A DNA stretch of 64,000 bases, taken from assembly GCA_910586615.1 (NCBI GenBank), contig CAJUJP010000002.1:149869-213868 (forward strand). Reading direction: 5' to 3'. The notes under the pieces are model-generated. The model did not search any database and was not told the origin of the DNA. It saw only the letters and a list, made by a program, of their open reading frames with translations. Shown piece after piece: positions 1 through 7,251 of this stretch. This stretch comes from an uncultured Lachnospiraceae bacterium. GTDB lineage: Bacteria > Bacillota > Clostridia > Lachnospirales > Lachnospiraceae. Position 1 is the first letter of the stretch. Each line of letters begins with the position of its first letter. A program made the translations under genes and the position numbers.

Positions 1-87
1 CTGTGCGGGACTCTCTGTGGGTATGGGATTGTTCGTCTGATACAGAAAAGGAAAAGACTGGAGACAGAGCAGCAGATTTTTGAGTGA
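1..87 (+). CDS. C-terminal end of an unidentified membrane protein (partial)
   Basis: The window opens inside a reading frame that ends with TGA at 85-87. The visible 28 codons give a short hydrophobic stretch followed by a basic and then acidic tail (IQKRKRLETEQQIFE), as at the end of a membrane protein whose last helix exits into the cytoplasm. An ABC permease remnant and ABC ATPase follow, so this may be a permease or sensor kinase of the same system, but too little is visible to name it. It is followed by a strong terminator. Confidence 0.45.
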   Translation: MCGTLCGYGIVRLIQKRKRLETEQQIFE

Positions 88-101
88 TTTCCGGTGATGG
101 G

Positions 102-147
102 CATCCTCTGTTTTGCTTTATGAGAGCAAAACAGAGGATGTTTTATT
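102..147 (+). terminator. Rho-independent terminator
   Basis: A perfect 16-bp inverted repeat (102-117 against 125-140, 7-nt loop) is followed by TTTTATT. It closes the transcript of the gene entering from the left edge. Confidence 0.85.
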
Positions 148-221
148 CGGCTTCGGACATTTCTGTAACTTTTTATGTTTATGCTGTTTACGAAACGATA
201 TGATACAAGTGAGGAAGCATT

Positions 222-443
222 ATGACACTGCCTTTGGAAAACAACATAAATACCGCCGTCAAAAAGATTGCGGCACAGCGCATCTGGGCCAATCAGGGAA
301 AAAGCGCTTTTATTATTTCGGCGATCGTACTGACTACGGTTCTGTTTGCAGCGGTTTTTGCCGTGGCGGGAGGATTTATTGACCAATGGAAGCAGATTCA
401 ACGGCAGCAGTACGGTGCGGCCCACGGGGGAATCCTGCTCTGA
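222..443 (+). pseudogene. Truncated FtsX/MacB-type ABC permease (N-terminal stub)
   Basis: An ATG with a good site upstream (GAGGAAG, 4-nt gap) opens a 73-codon frame. It has an amphipathic N-terminus, one membrane helix (about residues 29-50, IISAIVLTTVLFAAVFAVAG) and then a stretch ending QQYGAAHGGILL. This matches the start of FtsX-like permeases, where a first helix leads into an RQ...G..HGG motif. Such permeases run 400-900 residues, so only the start survives. The frame stops about 40 bp before the ATPase gene, and no remainder of a permease is seen downstream. I infer an internal deletion that left a stub. Confidence 0.6.
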
Positions 444-483
444 CATGGGGATTAGTATAGTTGAATTTGGAGGAGCTGAATCA

Positions 484-1158
484 ATGAGTATATTGCAGAC
501 AATAGATTTGAAAAAGTATTATGGAGCGGAGCCTAATATTACACGGGCGCTGGACGGGGTGAGCCTCAGTGTGGAACAGGGAGAATTTGTGGCTGTGGTG
601 GGTACTTCGGGCAGCGGTAAGTCTACGCTGCTTCATATGATGGGAGGATTGGATACGCCCACGTCGGGCAGTGTGATGGTACGCGGGGAGGAACTGGCGA
701 TGAAGACAGAGGAGCAGCTGACGATCTTCCGACGCCGCAATATCGGTTTTGTTTTTCAGAATTATAATCTGGTGCCGATTCTGAATGTGTATGAGAATAT
801 CGTGCTGCCGGTGGAACTGGACGGCGACAGGGCGGATCAGCAGTTTCTGGACGAGATCGTTCATATGCTGGCACTGGAAGATAAGCTGAACCAAATGCCC
901 AACAATTTGTCAGGCGGGCAGCAGCAGCGGGTAGCCATTGCACGGGCTCTGATTACAAAACCGGCCATTGTGCTGGCAGACGAACCCACCGGAAATCTGG
1001 ACAGCAAGACCAGCGCGGATGTGCTGGGGCTTCTGAAACGGACCGGAGCGGAATTTCACCAGACCATTGTCATGATTACTCACAACAATGAGATTGCTCA
1101 GCTTGCAGATCGGATTGTGCGGATTGAAGACGGGAGGAATCTGCCAGTTTTGTCATAA
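484..1158 (+). CDS. ABC transporter ATP-binding protein (MacB/LolD/BceA family)
   Basis: Protein of 224 residues, the usual size for ATPases that serve FtsX-type permeases. Walker A GTSGSGKST is at 40-48, the signature LSGGQ at 142-146, Walker B VLADEP at 163-168 and the switch histidine at 200. The start at 484 is chosen for the GGAGG at 469-473; an upstream in-frame start would overlap the permease stub. Families of this type power lipoprotein release, macrolide or bacteriocin efflux, or peptide sensing. Here the only neighbouring permease is truncated, so this ATPase is an orphan or uses a partner elsewhere. Its 3' end overlaps the convergent thioesterase gene by 83 bp. Confidence 0.85.
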   Translation: MSILQTIDLKKYYGAEPNITRALDGVSLSVEQGEFVAVVGTSGSGKSTLLHMMGGLDTPTSGSVMVRGEELAMKTEEQLTIFRRRNIGFVFQNYNLVPILNVYENIVLPVELDGDRADQQFLDEIVHMLALEDKLNQMPNNLSGGQQQRVAIARALITKPAIVLADEPTGNLDSKTSADVLGLLKRTGAEFHQTIVMITHNNEIAQLADRIVRIEDGRNLPVLS

Positions 1159-1543
1159 GGTCGTGAAATGCAGGAAGCTCTTTTTTTAAAAGAATGAGTT
1201 TTCCGTGGCTTCCCAGAAAGCAATGCTCCGATATGCCCTTACAGACGCTTTCGCCTTTAGAATTGGTCATATGATATTCCAGCACAAGCCGGACACCCTT
1301 GAATTCCAATACGTTTACAGCGATGGATATCTCTTCCTCGAATGTGGCCGGGTGTGTATACTTGCAGGAAACAGACGTGACCGGAGAGAAAATGCCGTCT
1401 TTTTCCAGCTTTGCATAGTTCCATCCGATCTGACTTAAGAAGTCGGTCCGTGCCTCTTCCATCCAGCGTATATAATTTGAATGATGGACGATGCCCATTT
1501 GATCTGTCTCATAGTACTGCACTTTATGTTTATACAGGTTCAA
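1076..1543 (-). CDS. Acyl-CoA thioesterase, YbgC/FadM (4HBT hotdog) family
   Basis: Protein of 155 residues with the 4-hydroxybenzoyl-CoA thioesterase signature near the N-terminus: YYETDQMGIVHHSNYIRW, where the Asp and the HxxNY segment form the acyl-CoA active site. The hotdog fold should end around residue 133. The last 20 or so residues (SSRLQSAQSDLQ...) look non-conserved and are read through the antisense 3' end of the ABC gene. The start is TTG, supported by GGAGG seven nucleotides upstream; no ATG lies nearby. Expected role: cytoplasmic hydrolysis of acyl-CoA. A promoter embedded in a large inverted repeat lies just upstream. Confidence 0.85.
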   Translation of the reverse strand: MNLYKHKVQYYETDQMGIVHHSNYIRWMEEARTDFLSQIGWNYAKLEKDGIFSPVTSVSCKYTHPATFEEEISIAVNVLEFKGVRLVLEYHMTNSKGESVCKGISEHCFLGSHGKLILLKKELPAFHDLMTKLADSSRLQSAQSDLQAEQSHCCE

Positions 1544-1564
1544 GCTGCTGCCTCCGTTATCAAT

Positions 1565-1624
1565 CTTGTTTCAGACGGACAATTTACTGTTTTGATTTTA
1601 GCACGATTGTCTGTCTGAAACAAG
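1565..1624 (-). promoter_or_regulatory. Promoter inside a 19-bp inverted repeat, upstream of the thioesterase
   Basis: Arms at 1565-1583 and 1606-1624 (CTTGTTTCAGACGGACAAT and its complement, 18 of 19 matching) are separated by 22 bp. Read on the minus strand, TTGTTT in one arm, a 17-bp spacer and TAAAAT form a good sigma-A promoter, so the arms cover the -35 region and the start of the transcript. A repressor binding both arms would block the gene. This is inferred from position; the binding protein is unknown, with the adjacent MerR gene one candidate. Confidence 0.5.
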
Positions 1625-1679
1625 AATCTTTTCTTTGTGTGTTCCTATATAAAGGTGCATCGCAGGCGGCAGACAAATG

Positions 1680-2519
1680 CTATCTGCCCCTTGGGAATAT
1701 CCGGAACACCCAGAGCAGATACGGGAAGATCATGAGGGCTACCAGACCCGCCCACACGACGCTCTGCCTGGTGACAGCCATAAAAATAAAGAGAACCAGC
1801 AGCAGAATATAAGGCCCGTTGACCAGCCGGTAAAGCATTTTCCGGTTCTCCGGAATATTCTCCGTGCCGTCTTCTTCAGGATGAGTCATGGTGCAGTGCA
1901 CCGTTGCCCCGAAGCGGCAAAAGATGCGTTCTGCTGTGTACTCCACACCATCAAGCTCAAAGACCGGATACATGCCGCCTTTTATGAGAACCAGCTTCTG
2001 GTTGTTTTCGTCGGCATATTGAAATAACGCCTCCGAGAACTCTGTGGGATTCATTATCATGGTATCGGGTGTGAAGGAAAAGTGCCGTTTGCGCTGTGCT
2101 GCAGAATATCTTTTATAATCTTCAACAATTGACATAAATGTACCTCCGTTCTGTTCAATTCTATCCATTTTTTCAAGTGTTTTGTCTACATTAAGAGAAT
2201 CAGGACCCGTTTCGAGAAGATCTATGCAAACATCAATACAGGCCTTAAGTTCCTGCTGCCTTGTCTGCAGTTCTTTGAGGTGCTGTTTTAGAATCTCATG
2301 AAGCGGTATCTCTTCGGACAGGATCTTACGAATGTCTTCCAGAGAAAAATCCAGTTTCCGGAGAAGCTTGATCGTCTTAAGCGCAGCAAGATCCTCTGCG
2401 GAATACTCCCGGTAATTGTTTCCGGAATTTCTTGCCGGATGGAGCAGCTCCTTCTTTTCATAGAAACGGATATTTTGTCTGGTGATTCCTGTCAGGCGTT
2501 CCAGTTCATTGATGTTCAA
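1680..2519 (-). CDS. MerR-family regulator with C-terminal membrane segments
   Basis: Protein of 279 residues. Residues 1-70 are a MerR winged helix: NINELERLTGITRQNIRFYE, then a YREYSAEDLAAL segment. A coiled coil spans roughly 75-125, then comes a soluble region of about 100 residues without a recognised ligand domain. The C-terminus (about 235-275) holds two hydrophobic helices (PYILLLVLFIFMAV and VVWAGLVALMIFPYLLWVF). It should therefore be a DNA-binding protein anchored in the membrane. The start is TTG with AGGAGG 11 nt upstream. Its promoter has the 19-bp spacer typical of MerR-activated promoters, which suggests autoregulation. The stimulus cannot be read from the sequence. Confidence 0.8.
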   Translation of the reverse strand: MNINELERLTGITRQNIRFYEKKELLHPARNSGNNYREYSAEDLAALKTIKLLRKLDFSLEDIRKILSEEIPLHEILKQHLKELQTRQQELKACIDVCIDLLETGPDSLNVDKTLEKMDRIEQNGGTFMSIVEDYKRYSAAQRKRHFSFTPDTMIMNPTEFSEALFQYADENNQKLVLIKGGMYPVFELDGVEYTAERIFCRFGATVHCTMTHPEEDGTENIPENRKMLYRLVNGPYILLLVLFIFMAVTRQSVVWAGLVALMIFPYLLWVFRIFPRGR

Positions 2520-2555
2520 TGGAAATGTGCCTCCTTTCGGTTACTTGTTAAGCTG

Positions 2556-2586
2556 AGTATAAGGGGTATAGTTAGTATAAGGTCAA
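2556..2586 (-). promoter_or_regulatory. MerR-type promoter with 19-bp spacer
   Basis: On the minus strand TTGACC (2581-2586), a 19-bp spacer (2562-2580) and TATACT (2556-2561) precede the merR start. An over-long 19-20 bp spacer is the hallmark of promoters that MerR proteins untwist. The element AGTATAAGG occurs twice on the plus strand (2556-2564 and 2574-2582), 18 bp apart, and may be part of the operator. Confidence 0.65.
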
Positions 2587-2762
2587 GAATTTCTTTGCTT
2601 TTTTTAAAAAAATCTATTTTGAAAAATATATTTTCAAAGAGGAGCGTTTGCAACCGGTATTTTAAATGGAAATTTTTCGGAGAGGAACGGGGAGGTGGAA
2701 CTTTTATGAAAAGTATGCTATCATTATGAAAAAAATATTTACGTGTGAGAGGTGGAAAGAAA

Positions 2763-3143
2763 ATGAAGTTAAAACCGGATGCAGTAGCCAAGTGGGAGTC
2801 AACATTGAGAGAATTGGAGTACATAAGTGATGATGACCATATTATTGAGCACACACAGGGCGACAGGTGGGAGATGATGTCACAGACCAGAGGAAACTTT
2901 TTCTTTACCAACGAGAAGTTCATCTTTGTGGGCGGTCTGACGGGGATAAGCAACTTTGTCGTTAAGTACAGTGATATCAAGGAAATGAAGACGGTAAACG
3001 TGGGCGGCCTGATCCCCGTGATTCCTACAGGGATCAGAGTGGTCTGCAGGAAGCCTGACAGTGACAAGACCTTGAAGTATAAGTGCTCTGTCATGAAGAG
3101 AAAAGAGTGGATTCAGTTTCTGAGCCAGAAGGCGGGGCTGTAA
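2763..3143 (+). CDS. Small PH/GRAM-like domain protein of unknown function
   Basis: Protein of 126 residues, soluble, no signal peptide. After a helical N-terminus it shows an alternating strand pattern (GNFFFTNEKFIFVGG, NFVVKYSDIKEMKTVN, GIRVVC, LKYKCSVM) ending in a helix KEWIQFLSQKAG. This is the layout of bacterial PH/GRAM domains, which often test where a lipid or protein partner is. The assignment is by pattern only. The ATG at 2763 has AGGTGG upstream; an in-frame GTG 18 bp earlier is less well placed. It is a single-gene unit closed by a terminator. Confidence 0.6.
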   Translation: MKLKPDAVAKWESTLRELEYISDDDHIIEHTQGDRWEMMSQTRGNFFFTNEKFIFVGGLTGISNFVVKYSDIKEMKTVNVGGLIPVIPTGIRVVCRKPDSDKTLKYKCSVMKRKEWIQFLSQKAGL

Positions 3144-3149
3144 GTACAT

Positions 3150-3187
3150 AGGGCTGATCATCGTCTGGATGGTCGGCCCTGTTTTGT
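3150..3187 (+). terminator. Rho-independent terminator
   Basis: A 12-bp stem (3150-3161 with 3169-3180, two G-U-type mismatches) is followed by GTTTTGT, directly after the PH-like gene. Confidence 0.65.
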
Positions 3188-3200
3188 GGAAACATAAAAT

Positions 3201-3340
3201 GTAACAGTTCAGCCTTGCACTATTCCGCGAGTAAAATCGCTCTGTATGCGATTTTATGAGTTGCGAAAGCGCCAAAATGCGACTTTGGAGCATTTTGTGT
3301 GCATCAGGAGTGACGGTGAAGCCGAAGGTTGAACTGTTAC
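3201..3340 (+). mobile_element. MITE-like element, copy A
   Basis: A 140-bp element bounded by 14-bp terminal inverted repeats (GTAACAGTTCAGCC and its complement, 13 of 14). It is flanked by a perfect 8-bp direct repeat CATAAAAT at 3193-3200 and 3341-3348, which reads as a target-site duplication. Internal palindromes (AAAATCGC...GCGATTTT, AAAATGCG...GCATTTT) make it hairpin-rich. It has no coding capacity. GTAA ends with 8-bp duplications are typical of the IS66 family, so mobilisation by such a transposase is inferred. It sits between the PH-like gene's terminator and the ileS promoter. Confidence 0.75.
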
Positions 3341-3361
3341 CATAAAATAGCAGGAACCATC

Positions 3362-3391
3362 TTGACAACAGGAAGGAAGATGTAATATAAA
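3362..3391 (+). promoter_or_regulatory. Promoter of the T-box/ileS transcript
   Basis: A perfect TTGACA (3362-3367), an 18-bp spacer and TATAAA (3386-3391) lie just before the T-box leader and 13 bp after the MITE target duplication. Confidence 0.7.
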
Positions 3392-3392
3392 G

Positions 3393-3788
3393 TATAAGTA
3401 AGAACAGACACAGACGTTGAAGAAGACAGTAGCTGATTTCTCAAAGGCACAGCGAGCCGGTGATGGTGCAAGACCGGTGCGAGTAGGAGATGAGTGAAGA
3501 TCACTTCCGAGTTTCAGACCGAACCTTTCTGCCAGTGAATCGTGTTCCGGCAATGCATGGACACGCTCTCTTTCCGGCAGACGTAAAAGCAGTAGGCTCT
3601 GACGGCATTCCGCCGTTACCGGGAACCGTATGACCAGAAAGCAGCAGGACTGACCGGACAGGCTGTAGTGAGACAGATACAGCGAAGCGTATGAAGGCCG
3701 GGCTGACTGTGGAGGGGAGTGCGTCGTAACAGGTGGTATTACGAGAACTTTGACCTCGTCCTTTTACGGGACGGGGTCTTCTTATTTT
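3393..3788 (+). promoter_or_regulatory. T-box riboswitch leader (isoleucine)
   Basis: The long leader has the T-box order: a stem I region with GCGAGCCGGTGATGGTG and a pairing CACCGGTC-like return, and a candidate specifier ATC (isoleucine) in GTGAAGATCACTTCC near 3500. Next come further stems and a T-box bulge segment AGGTGGTATTACGAG (3731-3745). It ends in a terminator hairpin 3752-3761/3768-3778 with TTCTTATTTT. Uncharged tRNA-Ile would pair with the specifier and the bulge and favour the antiterminator, so ileS is made when isoleucine is short. Stem boundaries are approximate. Confidence 0.85.
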
Positions 3789-3806
3789 CAAGGAGAGGAG
3801 CACATC

Positions 3807-6800
3807 ATGTATCAAAAAGTTGACACAAGCCTTAATTTTGTAGACAGAGAGAAGGAAGTCTGTCAGTTCTGGAAGGACAATGACATTTTTCAGAAGAGCA
3901 TGGATTCCCGCAAGGAGGGAGAGACGTATACCTTTTATGACGGTCCGCCCACGGCTAACGGCAAGCCCCATATCGGACATGTTCTGACCCGCGTGATCAA
4001 GGATATGATTCCCAGATACCGTACCATGAAGGGCTGTATGGTTCCCCGTAAGGCGGGCTGGGATACTCACGGACTGCCTGTAGAGTTAGAGGTAGAGAAG
4101 CTGCTGGGGCTGGACGGCAAAGAACAGATCGAAGAATACGGGTTAGACCCTTTTATCAGCAAATGTAAGGAGTCTGTCTGGAAATACAAGGGCATGTGGG
4201 AGGACTTCTCCGGTACGGTCGGTTTCTGGGCGGATATGGATGATCCTTACGTGACGTATCATGATGATTTTATCGAGTCCGAGTGGTGGGCGCTGAAACA
4301 GATCTGGGATAAGGGATTACTGTATAAGGGCTTTAAGATCGTGCCCTACTGTCCGCGCTGCGGCACGCCGCTGTCCTCCCACGAGGTGGCACAGGGCTAT
4401 AAGGCAGTCAAGGAACGTTCCGCGGTGGTGCGCTTTAAAGTAGTGGGTGAGGACGCTTATTTCCTTGCGTGGACGACCACGCCGTGGACGCTTCCCTCCA
4501 ATGTGGCGCTCTGCGTGAACCCGGGCGAGACGTATGTGAAAGTAAAGGCGGCGGACGGCTATACCTATTACATGGCCCAGGCGCTTCTGGACAATGTGCT
4601 GGGTAAACTGTCGGAGGATGACAAGCCGGCCTATGAGGTGCTTGAGACTTATACAGGAACGGATCTGGAGTATAAAGAATATGAGCCCCTTTTCGCATGT
4701 ACAGGGGAAGCAGCGGCGAAGCAGAAGAAAAAAGCTCATTTCGTGACCTGTGACAATTACGTTACCATGACGGACGGTACCGGTATCGTCCATATCGCAC
4801 CGGCATTCGGTGAGGATGACGCCCAGGTGGGACGCAAATACGACCTGCCTTTCGTACAGTTTGTGGACGGCAAGGGTGAGATGACACAGGAGACGCCCTA
4901 TGCGGGTCTGTTTGTGAAAAAGGCTGACCCGGAGATCCTGAAGGATCTGGATAAAGAGGGAAAATTGTTCGACGCGCCGAAATTTGAACACGATTACCCC
5001 TTCTGCTGGCGTTGTGACACGCCGCTGATCTATTACGCAAGAGAGTCCTGGTTTATCAAGATGACGGCGGTGCGGGACGATCTGGTGCGCAACAACAAGA
5101 CGGTCAACTGGATTCCGGAATCCATCGGTGAGGGACGTTTCGGCAACTGGCTGGAAAATATTCAGGACTGGGGTATTTCCCGTAACCGTTACTGGGGTAC
5201 GCCCTTGAATGTATGGGAGTGCGAGGCGTGCGGACACATGGAGTCTGTCGGTTCCCGCGAAGAATTGGAGAAGCTGTCCGGCAATCCGGCGGCGCGGACG
5301 GTGGAGCTGCACAGACCTTATATCGACGAGATCACAATCACCTGTCCGGACTGCGGCAAGACGATGAAGCGTGTGCCGGAAGTGATTGACTGCTGGTTTG
5401 ACTCGGGTGCCATGCCGTTTGCACAGCACCATTATCCTTTTGAGAATAAAGAGTTATTTGAGAAACAGTTCCCGGCGCAGTTTATCTCCGAGGCGGTAGA
5501 CCAGACCCGTGGATGGTTCTATTCACTGATGGCGGAGTCTACGCTGCTGTTTAACAAGGCTCCTTTTGAAAATGTTATCGTTCTGGGTCACGTGCAGGAC
5601 GAAAACGGGCAGAAGATGAGTAAGTCCAAGGGGAATGCGGTGGACCCGTTCGAGGCGCTTGAGACTTACGGTGCGGATGCGATCCGTTGGTATTTCTATA
5701 TCAATTCCGCACCATGGCTGCCCAACCGTTTCCACGGCAAGGCAGTGCAGGAGGGACAGCGCAAGTTCCTGGGCACTTTGTGGAACACTTATGCGTTCTT
5801 CGTATTATATGCAAATATCGACGGCTTTGATGCGACGAAGTACAGCCTGGAATATGACAAGCTGCCTGTAATGGATAAGTGGCTTTTGTCTAAACTGAAC
5901 ACGGTGATCAAGGAAGTGGACGCGAATCTTGATAACTACAGGATTCCCGAGGCTGCCCGTGCGCTGGATGAGTTCGTGGACGAGATGAGTAACTGGTACG
6001 TGAGAAGAAGCCGTGAGCGCTTCTGGGCGAAGGGCATGGAGCAGGATAAGATTAACGCTTACATGACTCTGTACACGGCCCTTGTTACCATCAGCAAATG
6101 TGCGGCGCCGATGATTCCTTTTATGACAGAGGAGATTTATCTGAATCTGGTGAAGAGCATTGATGAGAATGCGCCGGAGAGTATTCACCTGTGTGATTTT
6201 CCGACGGCGGATGAGAAGATGATCGACCAGAAGCTGGAAGAGGATATGGAAGCAGTCTTAAAGATCGTTGTGATGGGACGTGCGGCACGTAACACGGCGA
6301 ATATTAAGAACCGGCAGCCCATCGGCACTATGTTTGTCAGGGCGGAGCATGAACTCAGTGACTTCTATCAGGAGATCATCAGGGATGAACTGAATGTGAA
6401 GAACATCGAGTTTTCCGATGATGTGTCAGCATTTACAAGCTACAGCTTCAAGCCTCAGCTTAAGACGGTGGGACCGAAGTACGGCAAGCAGTTAGGCGGT
6501 ATCAAAGCGTATCTGAGCGCAGTGGATGGTACGAAGGCAATGGAGGAGCTGAAGGCGCAGGGCGCATTGAAATTTGATGTGGACGGCGTGGAAGTGGCAC
6601 TGGCGGAAGAAGACCTTCTAATCGATATGGCGCAGAAGGAAGGTTATGTGACAGAGGCGGACAACAGCGTTACCGTCGTGCTGGATACCAGCCTGACACC
6701 GGAACTGATCGAGGAGGGCTTCGTGTATGAGGTCATCAGCAAGATCCAGACGATGCGTAAGGATGCGGATTTTGAGGTAATGGATCATATCAAAGTGTCC

Positions 6801-6962
6801 GTCTGCGGCAACGATAAGGTGGCCGGAATCGTACAGAAGAATGCAGAGGCGATCTCTGGTAAGGTGCTGGCAGAGGCGATTGTGACGAATGAGACGCTTG
6901 CGGTATCCAGGGAGTGGAATGTGAACGGCGAGAAGGTTACGATCGGCGTGGAGAAAGTGTAG
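3807..6962 (+). CDS. ileS: Isoleucyl-tRNA synthetase, eukaryotic-like (type 2)
   Basis: Protein of 1051 residues that charges tRNA-Ile. The HIGH motif is at 55-58 within GPPTANGKPHIGHVLTR, and KMSKS at 603-607 within GQKMSKSKGN. The CP1 editing domain lies between, and an anticodon-binding domain starts near 690 (MDKWLLSKLN). The length and the PRKAGWDTHGLPVELEVEK block match the longer eukaryotic-like type rather than the roughly 920-residue bacterial type. Type 2 enzymes are known to be poorly inhibited by mupirocin; applying that here is inference. Start 3807 follows AGGAGAGGAG. The gene is the only one in its T-box transcript, and the unit is bracketed by inverted MITE copies. Confidence 0.95.
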   Translation: MYQKVDTSLNFVDREKEVCQFWKDNDIFQKSMDSRKEGETYTFYDGPPTANGKPHIGHVLTRVIKDMIPRYRTMKGCMVPRKAGWDTHGLPVELEVEKLLGLDGKEQIEEYGLDPFISKCKESVWKYKGMWEDFSGTVGFWADMDDPYVTYHDDFIESEWWALKQIWDKGLLYKGFKIVPYCPRCGTPLSSHEVAQGYKAVKERSAVVRFKVVGEDAYFLAWTTTPWTLPSNVALCVNPGETYVKVKAADGYTYYMAQALLDNVLGKLSEDDKPAYEVLETYTGTDLEYKEYEPLFACTGEAAAKQKKKAHFVTCDNYVTMTDGTGIVHIAPAFGEDDAQVGRKYDLPFVQFVDGKGEMTQETPYAGLFVKKADPEILKDLDKEGKLFDAPKFEHDYPFCWRCDTPLIYYARESWFIKMTAVRDDLVRNNKTVNWIPESIGEGRFGNWLENIQDWGISRNRYWGTPLNVWECEACGHMESVGSREELEKLSGNPAARTVELHRPYIDEITITCPDCGKTMKRVPEVIDCWFDSGAMPFAQHHYPFENKELFEKQFPAQFISEAVDQTRGWFYSLMAESTLLFNKAPFENVIVLGHVQDENGQKMSKSKGNAVDPFEALETYGADAIRWYFYINSAPWLPNRFHGKAVQEGQRKFLGTLWNTYAFFVLYANIDGFDATKYSLEYDKLPVMDKWLLSKLNTVIKEVDANLDNYRIPEAARALDEFVDEMSNWYVRRSRERFWAKGMEQDKINAYMTLYTALVTISKCAAPMIPFMTEEIYLNLVKSIDENAPESIHLCDFPTADEKMIDQKLEEDMEAVLKIVVMGRAARNTANIKNRQPIGTMFVRAEHELSDFYQEIIRDELNVKNIEFSDDVSAFTSYSFKPQLKTVGPKYGKQLGGIKAYLSAVDGTKAMEELKAQGALKFDVDGVEVALAEEDLLIDMAQKEGYVTEADNSVTVVLDTSLTPELIEEGFVYEVISKIQTMRKDADFEVMDHIKVSVCGNDKVAGIVQKNAEAISGKVLAEAIVTNETLAVSREWNVNGEKVTIGVEKV

Positions 6963-6967
6963 TGCCA

Positions 6968-7003
6968 GGCTGAACTGTTACCGAACATTGTAACAGTTCA
7001 GCC
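6968..7003 (+). terminator. ileS terminator-like hairpin built from MITE ends
   Basis: A perfect 14-bp inverted repeat (GGCTGAACTGTTAC at 6968-6981, complement at 6990-7003, 8-nt loop) begins five bases after the ileS stop. The right arm is the left end of MITE copy B. The left arm is an extra solitary MITE end, presumably left by another copy. There is no long T run, so termination strength is uncertain. Confidence 0.5.
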
Positions 7004-7129
7004 TTCGGCTTCACTGTCACGTCTGATGCACACAAAATGCTCCAAAGTCGCATTTTGGCGCTTGCATAACTCGCAAAATCGCATACAGAGCGATTTTACT
7101 TGCGGAATAGCGCCAGACTGAACTGTTAC
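6990..7129 (-). mobile_element. MITE-like element, copy B (inverted relative to copy A)
   Basis: Exactly 140 bp. Its reverse complement aligns with copy A without gaps, with 127 of 140 positions identical by hand count. It has the same GTAACAGTTCAG ends and is flanked by CGAACATT (6982-6989) and CGAACTTT (7130-7137), a 7-of-8 target duplication. With copy A it brackets the T-box and ileS in inverted orientation. Confidence 0.75.
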
Positions 7130-7159
7130 CGAACTTTTTACATTTAAACACATTTCATA

Positions 7160-7188
7160 TAGTCAAAAGCCAAAATACAATATATAAT
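7160..7188 (+). promoter_or_regulatory. Promoter of the phosphorylase gene
   Basis: TAGTCA (7160-7165), a 17-bp spacer and a consensus TATAAT (7183-7188) lie upstream of glgP. The -35 box is poor. Confidence 0.5.
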
Positions 7189-7251
7189 AAGAGAATGGAG
7201 TTAAGAAAGAAATTGTTTTTCAGAACCAAGACCAAACGAGGAGGCACAGAA

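Noticed and set aside
113..382. 89-codon ORF overlapping the first terminator
   Set aside because: It runs through a perfect terminator stem and out of frame with the permease stub, and shows no protein-like pattern.
4317..5432. A 371-codon open frame antisense to ileS
   Set aside because: It overlaps the strongly supported ileS frame entirely, has no RBS and reads as compositional shadow of GC-rich third positions. Similar long antisense frames at 12813-13910, 31792-33048 and 58223-59695 were rejected for the same reason.
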